A stretch of DNA of 64,000 nucleotides from Natranaeroarchaeum sp042663585 (GTDB taxonomy: Archaea > Halobacteriota > Halobacteria > Halobacteriales > Natronoarchaeaceae). A program made the position numbers and the translations under genes. This document shows positions 52,037 through 59,470 of this stretch, one piece after another. Location of the stretch: NCBI RefSeq assembly GCF_042663585.1, contig NZ_JBHTAN010000006.1, positions 248,001-312,000 of the forward strand, read 5' to 3'. The number at the start of each line of letters is the position of its first letter. Positions within the stretch are counted from its first letter, which is position 1. The notes below the pieces were generated by a model. The model was not told the DNA's origin and did not search any database. It saw only the letters and a list, made by a program, of their open reading frames with translations.

Positions 52037-52522
52037 ATGAGCATGAACTGCAGAGTTGTCGTCGAGGCGGCGGTGCCTGTATACGACGTGGAAACGCCCG
52101 ACGAAGCGGTTCGGATCGCTATCTCGAAGACGGGTGCGATGCTGAATCCGGATCTCAACTACGTCGAGATAGAGATGGGCGAACGCGCCTGTCCGCACTG
52201 CGAGGAGGATCTCGAACCGGCCTTTATCGCCGCCGACGAGGGGTTGGTTGCGCTCGAACTGGAGATGACCGTCTTCAACGTCGAGCGCCAGCAACACGCC
52301 TCGCGGATCGCCCGCAAAGAGATCGGCCAACGCCTCGAGAACATCCCACTGGAGGTGCTCGAAATCGAGACGATCGACGAGGACGATGACGGGGAGAGCG
52401 AGGAGGGCGACGATGGCGGCGACGGCGACGACGACGACGACGAGTCGACGGACGACTCCGATACCGAATCCGAAGAGTCCGACGAGGAGATACTCCCCGA
52501 GTTCGAGGACCTCATCGAGTAA
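52037..52522 (+). CDS. DUF555 (UPF0212) family protein
   Basis: The 161-residue protein has the archaeal DUF555 core NCRVVVEAAVPVYDVETPDEA, NPDLNYVEIEMGERACPHCEEDLEPAFIAA with a CPHC zinc pair, and VFNVERQQHASRIARKEIG. The C-terminal 45 residues are an extremely acidic tail (Asp/Glu/Ser). DUF555 is archaea-specific and of unknown function. ATG 52043 is an alternative start. Confidence 0.88.
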   Translation: MSMNCRVVVEAAVPVYDVETPDEAVRIAISKTGAMLNPDLNYVEIEMGERACPHCEEDLEPAFIAADEGLVALELEMTVFNVERQQHASRIARKEIGQRLENIPLEVLEIETIDEDDDGESEEGDDGGDGDDDDDESTDDSDTESEESDEEILPEFEDLIE

Positions 52523-52642
52523 CCGTCAGCGGCACGGAATCGAACTCTGCAGTCAGATCTCGCGAGCTGTTGTCGATATCGGCGGGCGCAGCGCTGCCGA
52601 GAGTCACGTCAGGGGGAGAAGCGAGTCGCAGTACGAGAGATA

Positions 52643-52879
52643 TTAGTCGGCAGTCGCAGGAACGGCTTCGGTGTCTTCTTCGTCGAGGTCCGTGGTGATA
52701 CAGTTCGCAAGAGCAAAGACGGCCGCCTTGTGGTCGGTTTTCGATTTATGGATGGATGTCGGCCGGACGCCGAGGTTTTCGTATTCGGAATAGTCTAGCG
52801 AAATCTTGTTGTACTCCTCATAATTGTTCGATACTTCTGCGAGCAGTCCGTGAAGGTGAATGAGTTCCTGCTTCTTCAT
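52643..52879 (-). CDS. UPF0058 family protein, second copy
   Basis: The 78-residue protein starts KKQELIHLHGLLAEVSNNY and has SIHKSKTDHKAAVFALANCI, the same core motif as the copy at 42653-42931. The two are only moderately similar and differ in length and C-terminal acidity, so they are old paralogues. Start ATG 52879; TATA-like AATATAACC about 35 nt upstream on the minus strand. Confidence 0.82.
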   Translation of the reverse strand: MKKQELIHLHGLLAEVSNNYEEYNKISLDYSEYENLGVRPTSIHKSKTDHKAAVFALANCITTDLDEEDTEAVPATAD

Positions 52880-52963
52880 GGGCAACTACGTCTATAGAGT
52901 GCAGGGTTATATTATTATCCTGAGAGCCGTTACCACATGTCTTCGTGCATCTCAGGCAGTTTT

Positions 52964-53024
52964 ACCCCGTGAATCCCAAATCGGGGCGACGCCCTGTGGC
53001 GTAAGTACGACTTACCACCGGGGA
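52964..53024. ncRNA. Candidate structured element upstream of aIF2-beta
   Basis: Within about 60 nt there are three perfect hairpins: CCCCG/CGGGG (52965-52969 with 52982-52986), ACGCC/GGCGT (52989-52993 with 52998-53002, loop CTGT) and GTAAG/CTTAC (53001-53005 with 53011-53015). CGGGG at 53019-53023 can alternatively pair with the first arm, closing a clover-like shape. It could be an RNA leader, a small RNA or the relic end of an IS200/IS605-type element. It lies between divergent genes. Confidence 0.25.
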
Positions 53025-53075
53025 ATACATGCGATATACTGAACGTTTTTGTTCCTTTGCCAGTTATGTCCCGAT

Positions 53076-53480
53076 ATGGACTACGACGAGCAACTCGACC
53101 GAGCGCTCGAAGATACGCCGGATATCGAGGGTAGTTCAAGCCGATTTAGCGTCCCAGAGCCGGATTTGCGCCAGGAAGGGTCGACGACGGTGTTTGAGAA
53201 CTTTCAGTCTACCGTCGGTCAACTCGGGCGCGAAGACACGCACGTCATGAAGTTCTTGCAGAACGAACTCGGGACGAACGGTGCAATCGACGAGAGCGGG
53301 CGGGCCCGCCTCACTGGGTCGTTCGGCGAAGACCGTATCGCCGACGCACTGTCGGCGTACGCCGACGAGTACGTGCTGTGTGACGAGTGTGGCCTCCCGG
53401 ACACCCGGTTCGAGCGTGATCAGGGCGCATTGTTGCTTCGGTGTGAAGCCTGTGGGGCCCGGTCGGCGACGGGAGAATAG
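53076..53480 (+). CDS. Translation initiation factor aIF2 beta subunit
   Basis: The 134-residue protein starts DYDEQLDRALEDTPDIEG and contains FEN...LGREDTHVMKFLQNELGTNG, then the zinc ribbon CDECGLPDTRFERDQ...CEACGA. With aIF2-gamma and alpha it delivers initiator tRNA. The short N-terminus lacks eukaryotic lysine blocks, as expected in archaea. ATG 53076 is selected since the fold begins there. It is convergent with the small zinc-ribbon gene that starts 180 nt further on. Confidence 0.95.
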   Translation: MDYDEQLDRALEDTPDIEGSSSRFSVPEPDLRQEGSTTVFENFQSTVGQLGREDTHVMKFLQNELGTNGAIDESGRARLTGSFGEDRIADALSAYADEYVLCDECGLPDTRFERDQGALLLRCEACGARSATGE

Positions 53481-53660
53481 CTACTCGAACTGCTGGAGGG
53501 TCTCCAGGTCGCGATCGGTCCGCATGAACTCCGCGAGCTGTCGACTCGCGTGACAGTTCGGACAGTGGTACATCTCCCGAGAGTGCGGGAGGGTACTTAC
53601 CGCAGATTGCCAGTCTTTACCACATTCCGGACAGAGAAGTCTAGCGGACGCTTCGTCCAT
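53481..53660 (-). CDS. Small two-CxxC zinc ribbon protein (59 aa)
   Basis: A 59-residue protein from ATG 53660: ASARLLCPECGKDWQSAV, HCPNCHASRQLAEFMRT and a helical end LETLQQFE. Two CxxC pairs fit one zinc ribbon. It lies between aIF2-beta (stop 53480, 1 nt away, convergent) and aEF1-beta. I do not recognise a named family with certainty; similar mini-proteins occur in many haloarchaeal genomes. Confidence 0.75.
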   Translation of the reverse strand: MDEASARLLCPECGKDWQSAVSTLPHSREMYHCPNCHASRQLAEFMRTDRDLETLQQFE

Positions 53661-53747
53661 GTCAACACCCTACACACACCACCAGCAAAAAGGTTGCCCA
53701 CGGCTCGGGGGATTCGAGTCGGCAGAATCGAAAGAAAGGACGGCTCC

Positions 53748-54014
53748 TTAGATACGACCGACGTTCTCGACTTCGACGCTCTCGACGCCCTCGACAGTCG
53801 AAAATGCCTCTTCGACCGCTTCGGTACCGCCCGCGTCGTCCGGGACGATGACGGTCGGGATGAGTGCGACCAGACCGAAGGCGACGTCGTCACGTTCGAC
53901 GCCGTTGATCTTCGCACCCTCGGGAAGCGACGTTTCGAGCCGATCCTGGAGGTCGTCCAGATCGATCTCGGGGCTCTGTGGCATGACCTTGATCGCGGCT
54001 GCAACCTTCCCCAT
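53748..54014 (-). CDS. Translation elongation factor aEF1-beta
   Basis: The 88-residue protein starts GKVAAAIKVMPQSPEIDLD, with EDVAFGLVAL-like segment and VIVPDDAGGTEAVEEAF, the archaeal EF-1 beta (guanine exchange) fold. It recycles aEF1A-GDP. ATG 54014 is 2 nt after the stop of the HVO_2753-type zinc finger gene upstream, so both are in one operon. Confidence 0.94.
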   Translation of the reverse strand: MGKVAAAIKVMPQSPEIDLDDLQDRLETSLPEGAKINGVERDDVAFGLVALIPTVIVPDDAGGTEAVEEAFSTVEGVESVEVENVGRI

Positions 54015-54016
54015 CG

Positions 54017-54196
54017 TTACGGCCCCATGAACCCGCAGTCCGGGCACTTGTAGAGGTTGCTCTGTTTGCGGCACTTCGCACAGCGGACGATCTGGGCACC
54101 GCAGTCAGGGCACTTGAACGACGCAGCGCTCGTTCCTGCGATGTTGATCCCGCACGAGACGCACTTCTGCGCTCGCTCTTTCTGGGACTTGCTCAT
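54017..54196 (-). CDS. Double zinc-finger mini-protein (HVO_2753 type)
   Basis: The 59-residue protein has four CxxC knuckles: CVSCGI, CPDCGAQIVRCAKC and CPDCGF, matching the Haloferax HVO_2753 protein in length and layout. That protein binds zinc and is needed for swarming and biofilm formation. Being directly before aEF1-beta, as in other archaea, suggests a link to translation (inference). Confidence 0.87.
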   Translation of the reverse strand: MSKSQKERAQKCVSCGINIAGTSAASFKCPDCGAQIVRCAKCRKQSNLYKCPDCGFMGP

Positions 54197-54244
54197 ACCC
54201 TCCATTCCCCGCCGTCGCTTTTAACCGTTTTCTTCTAGACCCGC

Positions 54245-55486
54245 TCAGAGACTCAGTACCAACGGGCCGATCAGCACGCCCATGAGGTGGACACGCCGGG
54301 CACCGAGATGTGGCGGGACCAGTCCGACAGCCGTTGCGACACAGAAAGCGAGAATGCCGATCCACCCGGCCAGCAGGAAGGCGACGACGAGCAAGAGCGC
54401 GATAACGCTCATCGAGAGGGTCCGGTAATCGGCCTGTCCGACCACCTGCAGGTACCAGTCGCCGACGGTGAGGACAACGACGAAGCCGATGACGCCCGAA
54501 AGCGCAACGACGGCGAGGAGTATCGGTAGCTCCACCGGCGCACCGGTCTCCTGAAACGCGACCATCACGCCGGTGCGTGGCTGGCCGATGGCCGACAGGG
54601 CAAACAACGCAAATATCGTATTCGCCGTGTCGACGCCGCTCGTCGCGACGACGTAGCCCCGGTCGTCGACGCCGCCGGGGAGGACCGCGAGGACGGCGAC
54701 GGCGGCAATCGCCGCGGAGATGCCGGGCAGGTAGCCGACGATAGCGCCCGCGAGCGCGCCCGCGGAGGCGGTGACGAGCACGCGCTGGCGTGTCGAGCGG
54801 ATCGCCGGGCCACGCTGGCGCGGGACGCCGCCGCCGGCCATCGCGTCGAGCAGGATCGGCGCGCCGAAGAGGCCGGCGAACAACGGCGTGAGCATCCCCC
54901 CGGCGTCGAGCGGTGCTGACGGCTCGATTGAGAGCGTCACGGCCCCCAGCAGGCCGCTCGCCAGCATCGCGAGGGCCCCGCCGAACTGGGCCCGGCGCGT
55001 TGGCTCGGCGACGATCATCGCTACCACGACGGCAACGAGCACGAGTGCCATGTGGTCCATGACCGTCGGATACCCAGCCTCCATCCCACGGGTGACGGGC
55101 ACTGCCAGCACGGCCGCACAGAGGACGGCCAGCAGACTGCCGAGCGCGGTGAGCCGGATGGCTTCCTCGCCGCGGCCCTGCTGGACTAGCCGGTGGGCGG
55201 GCAGGGTCGTCACTGCCGTCTCCGCGTCGGGGACGCCAAGTGCGAGTGCCGGGACGGCGTTGACGAAGGTATGGACGACGCCAGCGGCGAGCATCGTCAC
55301 CCCGACCAGCAGCGGCGCGGCGGGGATGGAGGAAGCAACCGACGCAAGCATGAGCGCGAAGTTGTTCGCGTGCAGGCCAGGGATCAGCCCGCTGACCGTC
55401 CCCATCGTCGAGCCTGCGCCGATGCACGCGAGCGTGAGTAGCGTCAACTCCGGATCGACGACCGGTTGCACTCCCAGTAGCTCCAT
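54245..55486 (-). CDS. TctA-family membrane permease (archaeal, COG1784)
   Basis: The 413-residue protein has about ten predicted membrane helices and the TctA signature GTVSGLIPGLHANNFALML with the second half GYLPGISAAIAAVAVLAV (two inverted PGxxxA repeats). Bacterial TctA is the large subunit of a tricarboxylate importer requiring TctB and TctC. Neither partner is nearby, so this is the solitary archaeal version with unknown substrate. It is divergent from moaA. Confidence 0.87.
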   Translation of the reverse strand: MELLGVQPVVDPELTLLTLACIGAGSTMGTVSGLIPGLHANNFALMLASVASSIPAAPLLVGVTMLAAGVVHTFVNAVPALALGVPDAETAVTTLPAHRLVQQGRGEEAIRLTALGSLLAVLCAAVLAVPVTRGMEAGYPTVMDHMALVLVAVVVAMIVAEPTRRAQFGGALAMLASGLLGAVTLSIEPSAPLDAGGMLTPLFAGLFGAPILLDAMAGGGVPRQRGPAIRSTRQRVLVTASAGALAGAIVGYLPGISAAIAAVAVLAVLPGGVDDRGYVVATSGVDTANTIFALFALSAIGQPRTGVMVAFQETGAPVELPILLAVVALSGVIGFVVVLTVGDWYLQVVGQADYRTLSMSVIALLLVVAFLLAGWIGILAFCVATAVGLVPPHLGARRVHLMGVLIGPLVLSL

Positions 55487-55611
55487 CGTGCCCCGCTGGC
55501 CGCCCGATCACCTATGAACTCTCGGCTAGCTGTCAGTCGCCGGTTCGGCCGTTCGACCCCACAATCTCGGGCGTAACCACAATAGGTTACAATCGGGCAA
55601 AATCCGACAAT

Positions 55612-55620
55612 GGTTTTAAG
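55612..55620 (+). promoter_or_regulatory. TATA box of moaA
   Basis: GGTTTTAAG lies 25-33 nt before ATG 55645, matching a leaderless promoter. Confidence 0.55.
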
Positions 55621-55644
55621 AACTCTGCTAACGAAGCGAGGGAT

Positions 55645-56640
55645 ATGTTGACAGACGGGTTCGGGAGGGAGGTCACCGGGGTCCGGATCTCGCTGACCGA
55701 CCGTTGTAACTTCGATTGTGTCTACTGCCATAACGAGGGGCTAGGAGACACCCGTGGCCCGATGGAGCCACAGGACGACGAGATGAGCGCCGACGACGTG
55801 GTCCGCTTTCTGGAGGTGGCCAGCGAGTTCGACGTGGAGAAGGTAAAGTTCACCGGCGGCGAACCGATGCTCCGGCAGGACCTGGAGGAGATCATCCGCC
55901 GGACGCCCGACGAAATGGAGGTGTCCATGACGACTAACGGCACCTTCCTGCCCGGCCGGGCCGAGGACCTCGTCGACGCCGGACTCGAACGGGTGAACGT
56001 CTCCCAGGACTCGATGGATCCCGAAGACTTCGCCGAGGTGACGAAGACGGGCGCGTTCGACCGCGTGCTGGAAGGGGTCGACGCCGCGCTCGACGCCGGT
56101 CTGGATCCGGTCAAACTGAACATGGTCGTCTTCGAAAAGACGGCCGGTTACGTTCCCGAGATGGTCGAACACGTCGCCGAGAACTCCGGACTCCAGTTGC
56201 AGTTGATCGAGTACATGCCCGAGTTGGCGGGCCATCCCGAGTGGATGATCGAAATCGAGCGAGTCCACGATTGGCTCGCCGAACAGGCCGACGAAATCGA
56301 GATCCGCGAGATGCACGACCGCAAACGCTACTGGATCGGCGGCGACCCCGACAGCGATGCTCCAAACGACGACGCCGGGATGGTCGAAATCGTCGACCCC
56401 GTCGGCAACGAGTCGTTCTGTCAGAACTGCCATCGCGTCCGGGTCACACACGACGGCTATCTCAAGGGCTGTCTCAACCGCAACGACGACCTGCGCTCGA
56501 TGGGCGAGATGACGAAGCCCGAGATCCGCGAGCGGTATCGCGAGACCGTCGACAACCGGGTACCCTACTACGGCGAGTACATGGTCGAAAACGAGGACGG
56601 CGAGTGGGTCGTCAACGAAAAGTACCTGCAGACAGCCTGA
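55645..56640 (+). CDS. moaA: GTP 3',8-cyclase (molybdenum cofactor)
   Basis: The 331-residue radical SAM enzyme converts GTP to the cyclic precursor of molybdopterin. The N-terminal cluster is CNFDCVYC (Cys 21, 25, 28) and the C-terminal cluster is FCQNCHRVRVTHDGYLKGC, with the GRR-like end replaced by a halophilic tail. VKFTGGEPMLRQDL is the SAM-binding GGEP. Both clusters are complete. No other moa gene is in the window. Confidence 0.95.
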   Translation: MLTDGFGREVTGVRISLTDRCNFDCVYCHNEGLGDTRGPMEPQDDEMSADDVVRFLEVASEFDVEKVKFTGGEPMLRQDLEEIIRRTPDEMEVSMTTNGTFLPGRAEDLVDAGLERVNVSQDSMDPEDFAEVTKTGAFDRVLEGVDAALDAGLDPVKLNMVVFEKTAGYVPEMVEHVAENSGLQLQLIEYMPELAGHPEWMIEIERVHDWLAEQADEIEIREMHDRKRYWIGGDPDSDAPNDDAGMVEIVDPVGNESFCQNCHRVRVTHDGYLKGCLNRNDDLRSMGEMTKPEIRERYRETVDNRVPYYGEYMVENEDGEWVVNEKYLQTA

Positions 56641-56646
56641 AGCGGT

Positions 56647-57822
56647 CTATTCCTTCCGGTCTACCGTTCCGCCGACTGACGAGACGCGCGAGCGGAGTTC
56701 GTCTACCAGGCCCGGGGGCAGTTCGAGCGTGAGCGTTACCGTCTCGCCGTACGCTATCTCGACCACCTGGCCGTTGTCGTAACACCACGAGACGAGCGTC
56801 ATGCTCTCGTCGGTCTGTGGCAGAGCGACGCCCAGTCGCTCGCTTGGTAGCACGGTCCCGATCCGGTCGGCGAGTGTATCGTCCTCCCGAGTCGCTGTCT
56901 CGGCGGCCAGATCCGCGACCCCCGCCGACTGCTCGCCGACGACGATGTGTGTCCCGCCGAACCGGTCGGTAATCGTCTCGACTGTTGCCCGCCGGGAATC
57001 GCCAGCGGGCAGCACCGACACCACGACATCGGCCTGCGAGAGCGCGGCGACCGTTCCCGGAATCGTCCGTTCGTACCACGTGGGCAGGCCCTCCAGTATC
57101 GCCGTCGTTGCGGTGACTGCGACGTCGTGGCATCCGATCGAAACGCGTGTAGTCGTCGGTTCGGCGGGCCCGAGCACACCCGCGGCGTCGAGCGGTTCGT
57201 CCGTGAGCATCCGCCAGGTCGCCCCGATAGCCGCCCCGGGCGGTCCCGTCACGGCGACGTAGCTGTCGGCGGCGTTGGTCTCGGCGACGCGTGCCCGTCG
57301 GTCCACCACACGCTCTTCGATCCGGTCGTCGAGGCGATCCAGTTCGCGGTCGAGCGCGTCGAGTCGCCGTCCGGTGCCATTGGGTGTCGCCGCCGCGCCG
57401 TCGCGCTGGTCGCGGGCGACCGCCCGGCGTTCGATCCGTTTCTCTTGCCGTGTCGACAGGAGCGCTGCGACGGGGTTCTCCGCCGCGAGGTACTCTCGGA
57501 AGACGCCGCGCCGATCCCGGAGCGTTACGGGCGGGAGCGTCGCCGCGAGATCGACCATCTGCCCCGGATGGACGAGGTGGTCGACGGCGAGGAAGGCGAC
57601 GCCTGCCACGTCGATCCGGTCGGCAAGCCGATCGACCAGCCCCGGCCCCAGATTGTAGCGGTTGTGTTCCCGGCGCTCCTGGCAGACAGTCTCGAGCAGC
57701 TCGTAGCCGAGCGCGTCGACGACGTCCTCGATGCCGGCGCTCGGCGGGCATGTCCTGCTCCGGGCGGCGATCAGGGCCGCGCCCGAGGAAGGGTCCGTCA
57801 CGACGCCGGCTACGGACTCCAC
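56647..57822 (-). CDS. HflX-like pseudo-GTPase
   Basis: The 391-residue protein aligns along its whole length with HflX: N-domain EDVVDALGYELLETV...HPGQMVDLAATL, the R-rich helical linker (REKRIERRAVARDQR; LDALDRELDRLDDRIEERV), then a G domain and a C-terminal domain. The P-loop position reads GPPGAAIGATW (residues 193-203) where HflX has GxTNAGKST, so the lysine is Ile 199; the G3 DTVGF is ATTAI (238-242). GTP binding is therefore very unlikely. EPTTTRV keeps the switch-I-like part. It may act as a ribosome-binding scaffold (inference). GTG start, divergent from the peroxiredoxin. Confidence 0.75.
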   Translation of the reverse strand: MESVAGVVTDPSSGAALIAARSRTCPPSAGIEDVVDALGYELLETVCQERREHNRYNLGPGLVDRLADRIDVAGVAFLAVDHLVHPGQMVDLAATLPPVTLRDRRGVFREYLAAENPVAALLSTRQEKRIERRAVARDQRDGAAATPNGTGRRLDALDRELDRLDDRIEERVVDRRARVAETNAADSYVAVTGPPGAAIGATWRMLTDEPLDAAGVLGPAEPTTTRVSIGCHDVAVTATTAILEGLPTWYERTIPGTVAALSQADVVVSVLPAGDSRRATVETITDRFGGTHIVVGEQSAGVADLAAETATREDDTLADRIGTVLPSERLGVALPQTDESMTLVSWCYDNGQVVEIAYGETVTLTLELPPGLVDELRSRVSSVGGTVDRKE

Positions 57823-57892
57823 GGTCTTCGTTCCTCGCCCGGATCGCGGGCCGACCGCTACGCTTTTGTCGCTCTCTCTCGGCCGTGAAACT

Positions 57893-58420
57893 ATGATCGC
57901 TCCCGGCCAGAAAGCCCCGGACTTCTCGCTTCCGGGCGTCCTCGACCGTGACCCTTCGATCTACGACCTCCACCGGTTCATCGACGACGTGGAGGCCGTG
58001 ATACTCGCGTTTGTCCCCTCCGCCCACGCACCCGTCTGCGAGGACGACCTGCGCGCGCTCGGGGCGTCGGGATGGGCCGCTCGGGACGACCTGCTCGTGT
58101 GGGCCATTACTGGCGACTCGCTGTTCGCCAACTCCGCGGCCGCACGCCGACTCGACCTGTCCTTTCCAGTGCTCAGCGATTTCCACGCGGGGATCTCGGA
58201 TTCGTACGGTCTGTGCCTGAACGACTGGCACGGCCACCGGGACATCCCCGGGCGGGCACTGCTGGTGGTCGACGACGAGTGGACTGTCACGCACGTCTGG
58301 TCGCCCGACGATCCGTTCGAGATCCCACCGAAATCGCCGTTTGCGGCGGTTGCAGAGGCGCTGAGCGAACTCGGCGTCGATGTAACTGCGCCGGACGTGC
58401 AGTATCGCAGCGAGCAGTGA
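57893..58420 (+). CDS. Peroxiredoxin (AhpC/TSA-like) with altered active-site motif
   Basis: The 175-residue protein starts APGQKAPDFSLPGVLDRD and has the peroxidatic Cys 49 in FVPSAHAPVCEDDL. The usual PxxxT/SxxC motif has Ala in place of the Thr/Ser, so the Cys activation is weakened. A later Cys (YGLCLNDW) could be a resolving residue. It reduces hydroperoxides in the cytoplasm if active. It is divergent from the HflX-like gene with 70 nt between starts. Confidence 0.85.
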   Translation: MIAPGQKAPDFSLPGVLDRDPSIYDLHRFIDDVEAVILAFVPSAHAPVCEDDLRALGASGWAARDDLLVWAITGDSLFANSAAARRLDLSFPVLSDFHAGISDSYGLCLNDWHGHRDIPGRALLVVDDEWTVTHVWSPDDPFEIPPKSPFAAVAEALSELGVDVTAPDVQYRSEQ

Positions 58421-58531
58421 GCGTCGGGGCGCGTGCCGATGCTGTCGCGTAGCCAGTCTGCATCTCACATATAAAACCCTGCAGTAATAGACGGCACCTA
58501 TTAGTACGGATGCGGATAAGTACGGGACGAG

Positions 58532-59245
58532 ATGTCATCGGAAGCCGATTTCGGGGAGCAACTCGAAACCCACACCGAGGAGTACCTCGTCAAATTCGAG
58601 GACTGCGTTACACTCTTGCCCGATCTGTTCGACCAGTATGCGGCCGGCGAATCTACCAGGGGAACGGTCGAGCGGATCGAAACGCTCGAAAGCGACTGTG
58701 ACGATATCATTCACGATATCAACAGTTCGATCACCAACGCGGGTCCAGGAGAGATGGGACTGTTGAACTCGCGGATCCACTTCAACGCCTCCGCGCTCCT
58801 GGAGTTCTACAAGAACCTCGATACCGTGGTGAACCTCGTCGAGCGCATCGCCGACGAACTCGTCATCGTCAATCCGCCACACGACAACGAGTGCTTCGAG
58901 GGCCTCCACGAGATGGCAAACCACGCCGTCACCGCGGTAGCGGAACTCCAGGAGCTAGTTTCGACGTTCATTCACAACCTCTGTGATACGGAGGCCTCGG
59001 ACTCGCTGGTCGACGAAATCGCGAGGATTCGGGAGATCGAGAGCGTCTGTGACGATGTTCGCAACGACGTGATCGAAACGGCGTTCGCGGACGACGCCAT
59101 CGAACAACCGCTCGTCTACCGCGAGTTCGCCATCCTCCTTGACGAACTCCACAACACGATGGAGGATATCACGGATCAGATCATCGTCATCTCCAGCAAC
59201 GAACCCGGAATCGTCACCGAACCAGAACCGGACGACTCCTCGTAA
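58532..59245 (+). CDS. DUF47/PhoU-like protein
   Basis: The 237-residue all-helical protein (EEYLVKFEDCVTLLPDLFDQ; LYNLVERIADE-like helices) belongs to the DUF47 family related to PhoU, which usually regulates Pit-type phosphate transporters. Metal-binding EXXXD pairs are visible (IETLESDCDDIIHD, IREIESVCDDVRND), as in PhoU proteins. The expected pit gene is not adjacent, so the transporter is elsewhere or absent. TATTAGT at 58498-58504 is the probable TATA box. Confidence 0.88.
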   Translation: MSSEADFGEQLETHTEEYLVKFEDCVTLLPDLFDQYAAGESTRGTVERIETLESDCDDIIHDINSSITNAGPGEMGLLNSRIHFNASALLEFYKNLDTVVNLVERIADELVIVNPPHDNECFEGLHEMANHAVTAVAELQELVSTFIHNLCDTEASDSLVDEIARIREIESVCDDVRNDVIETAFADDAIEQPLVYREFAILLDELHNTMEDITDQIIVISSNEPGIVTEPEPDDSS

Positions 59246-59296
59246 CCGTCGGTTTTCCCGGCGGGCGAGGAACGCGGACTTGCAGGATCAGCAACA

Positions 59297-59304
59297 ATTA
59301 TACT
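59297..59304 (+). promoter_or_regulatory. TATA box of the 33-residue peptide gene
   Basis: AATTATAC lies 23-30 nt before ATG 59327, the leaderless spacing; it supports that this tiny frame is expressed. Confidence 0.5.
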
Positions 59305-59326
59305 CCTATACGACGAAGTGACATGT

Positions 59327-59428
59327 ATGTCCCGACTGATCAAACTGCTGCTCGTCGTCGCCGTCGTCGTCGCGCTCTGGAAACTGTTCTCGACCGAAGA
59401 AGTCGATGTCGAGTACGACGAAGCCTAG
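59327..59428 (+). CDS. 33-residue single-helix membrane peptide
   Basis: Thirty-three codons encode a membrane helix (LIKLLLVVAVVVALWKLF) and an acidic tail (STEEVDVEYDEA). Haloarchaeal codon use and the acidic C-terminus agree with a real gene, and a well-placed TATA box supports it; an overlapping ATG at 59323 gives a different, less plausible Arg-rich frame. It ends 42 nt before the TIM-barrel-like gene. Role unknown; it could be a subunit or anchor for a neighbour. Confidence 0.58.
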   Translation: MSRLIKLLLVVAVVVALWKLFSTEEVDVEYDEA

Positions 59429-59470
59429 TCCGAACGAACCACTTACCCTTCTCGCCGCCCACCTGCGAGT

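Noticed and set aside
56612..58468. 618-codon minus-strand frame spanning the HflX-like gene and part of the peroxiredoxin gene
   Set aside because: Extreme Arg and Pro content with no domain; it overlaps two genes that both show clear family patterns. A codon-bias artefact of high GC.
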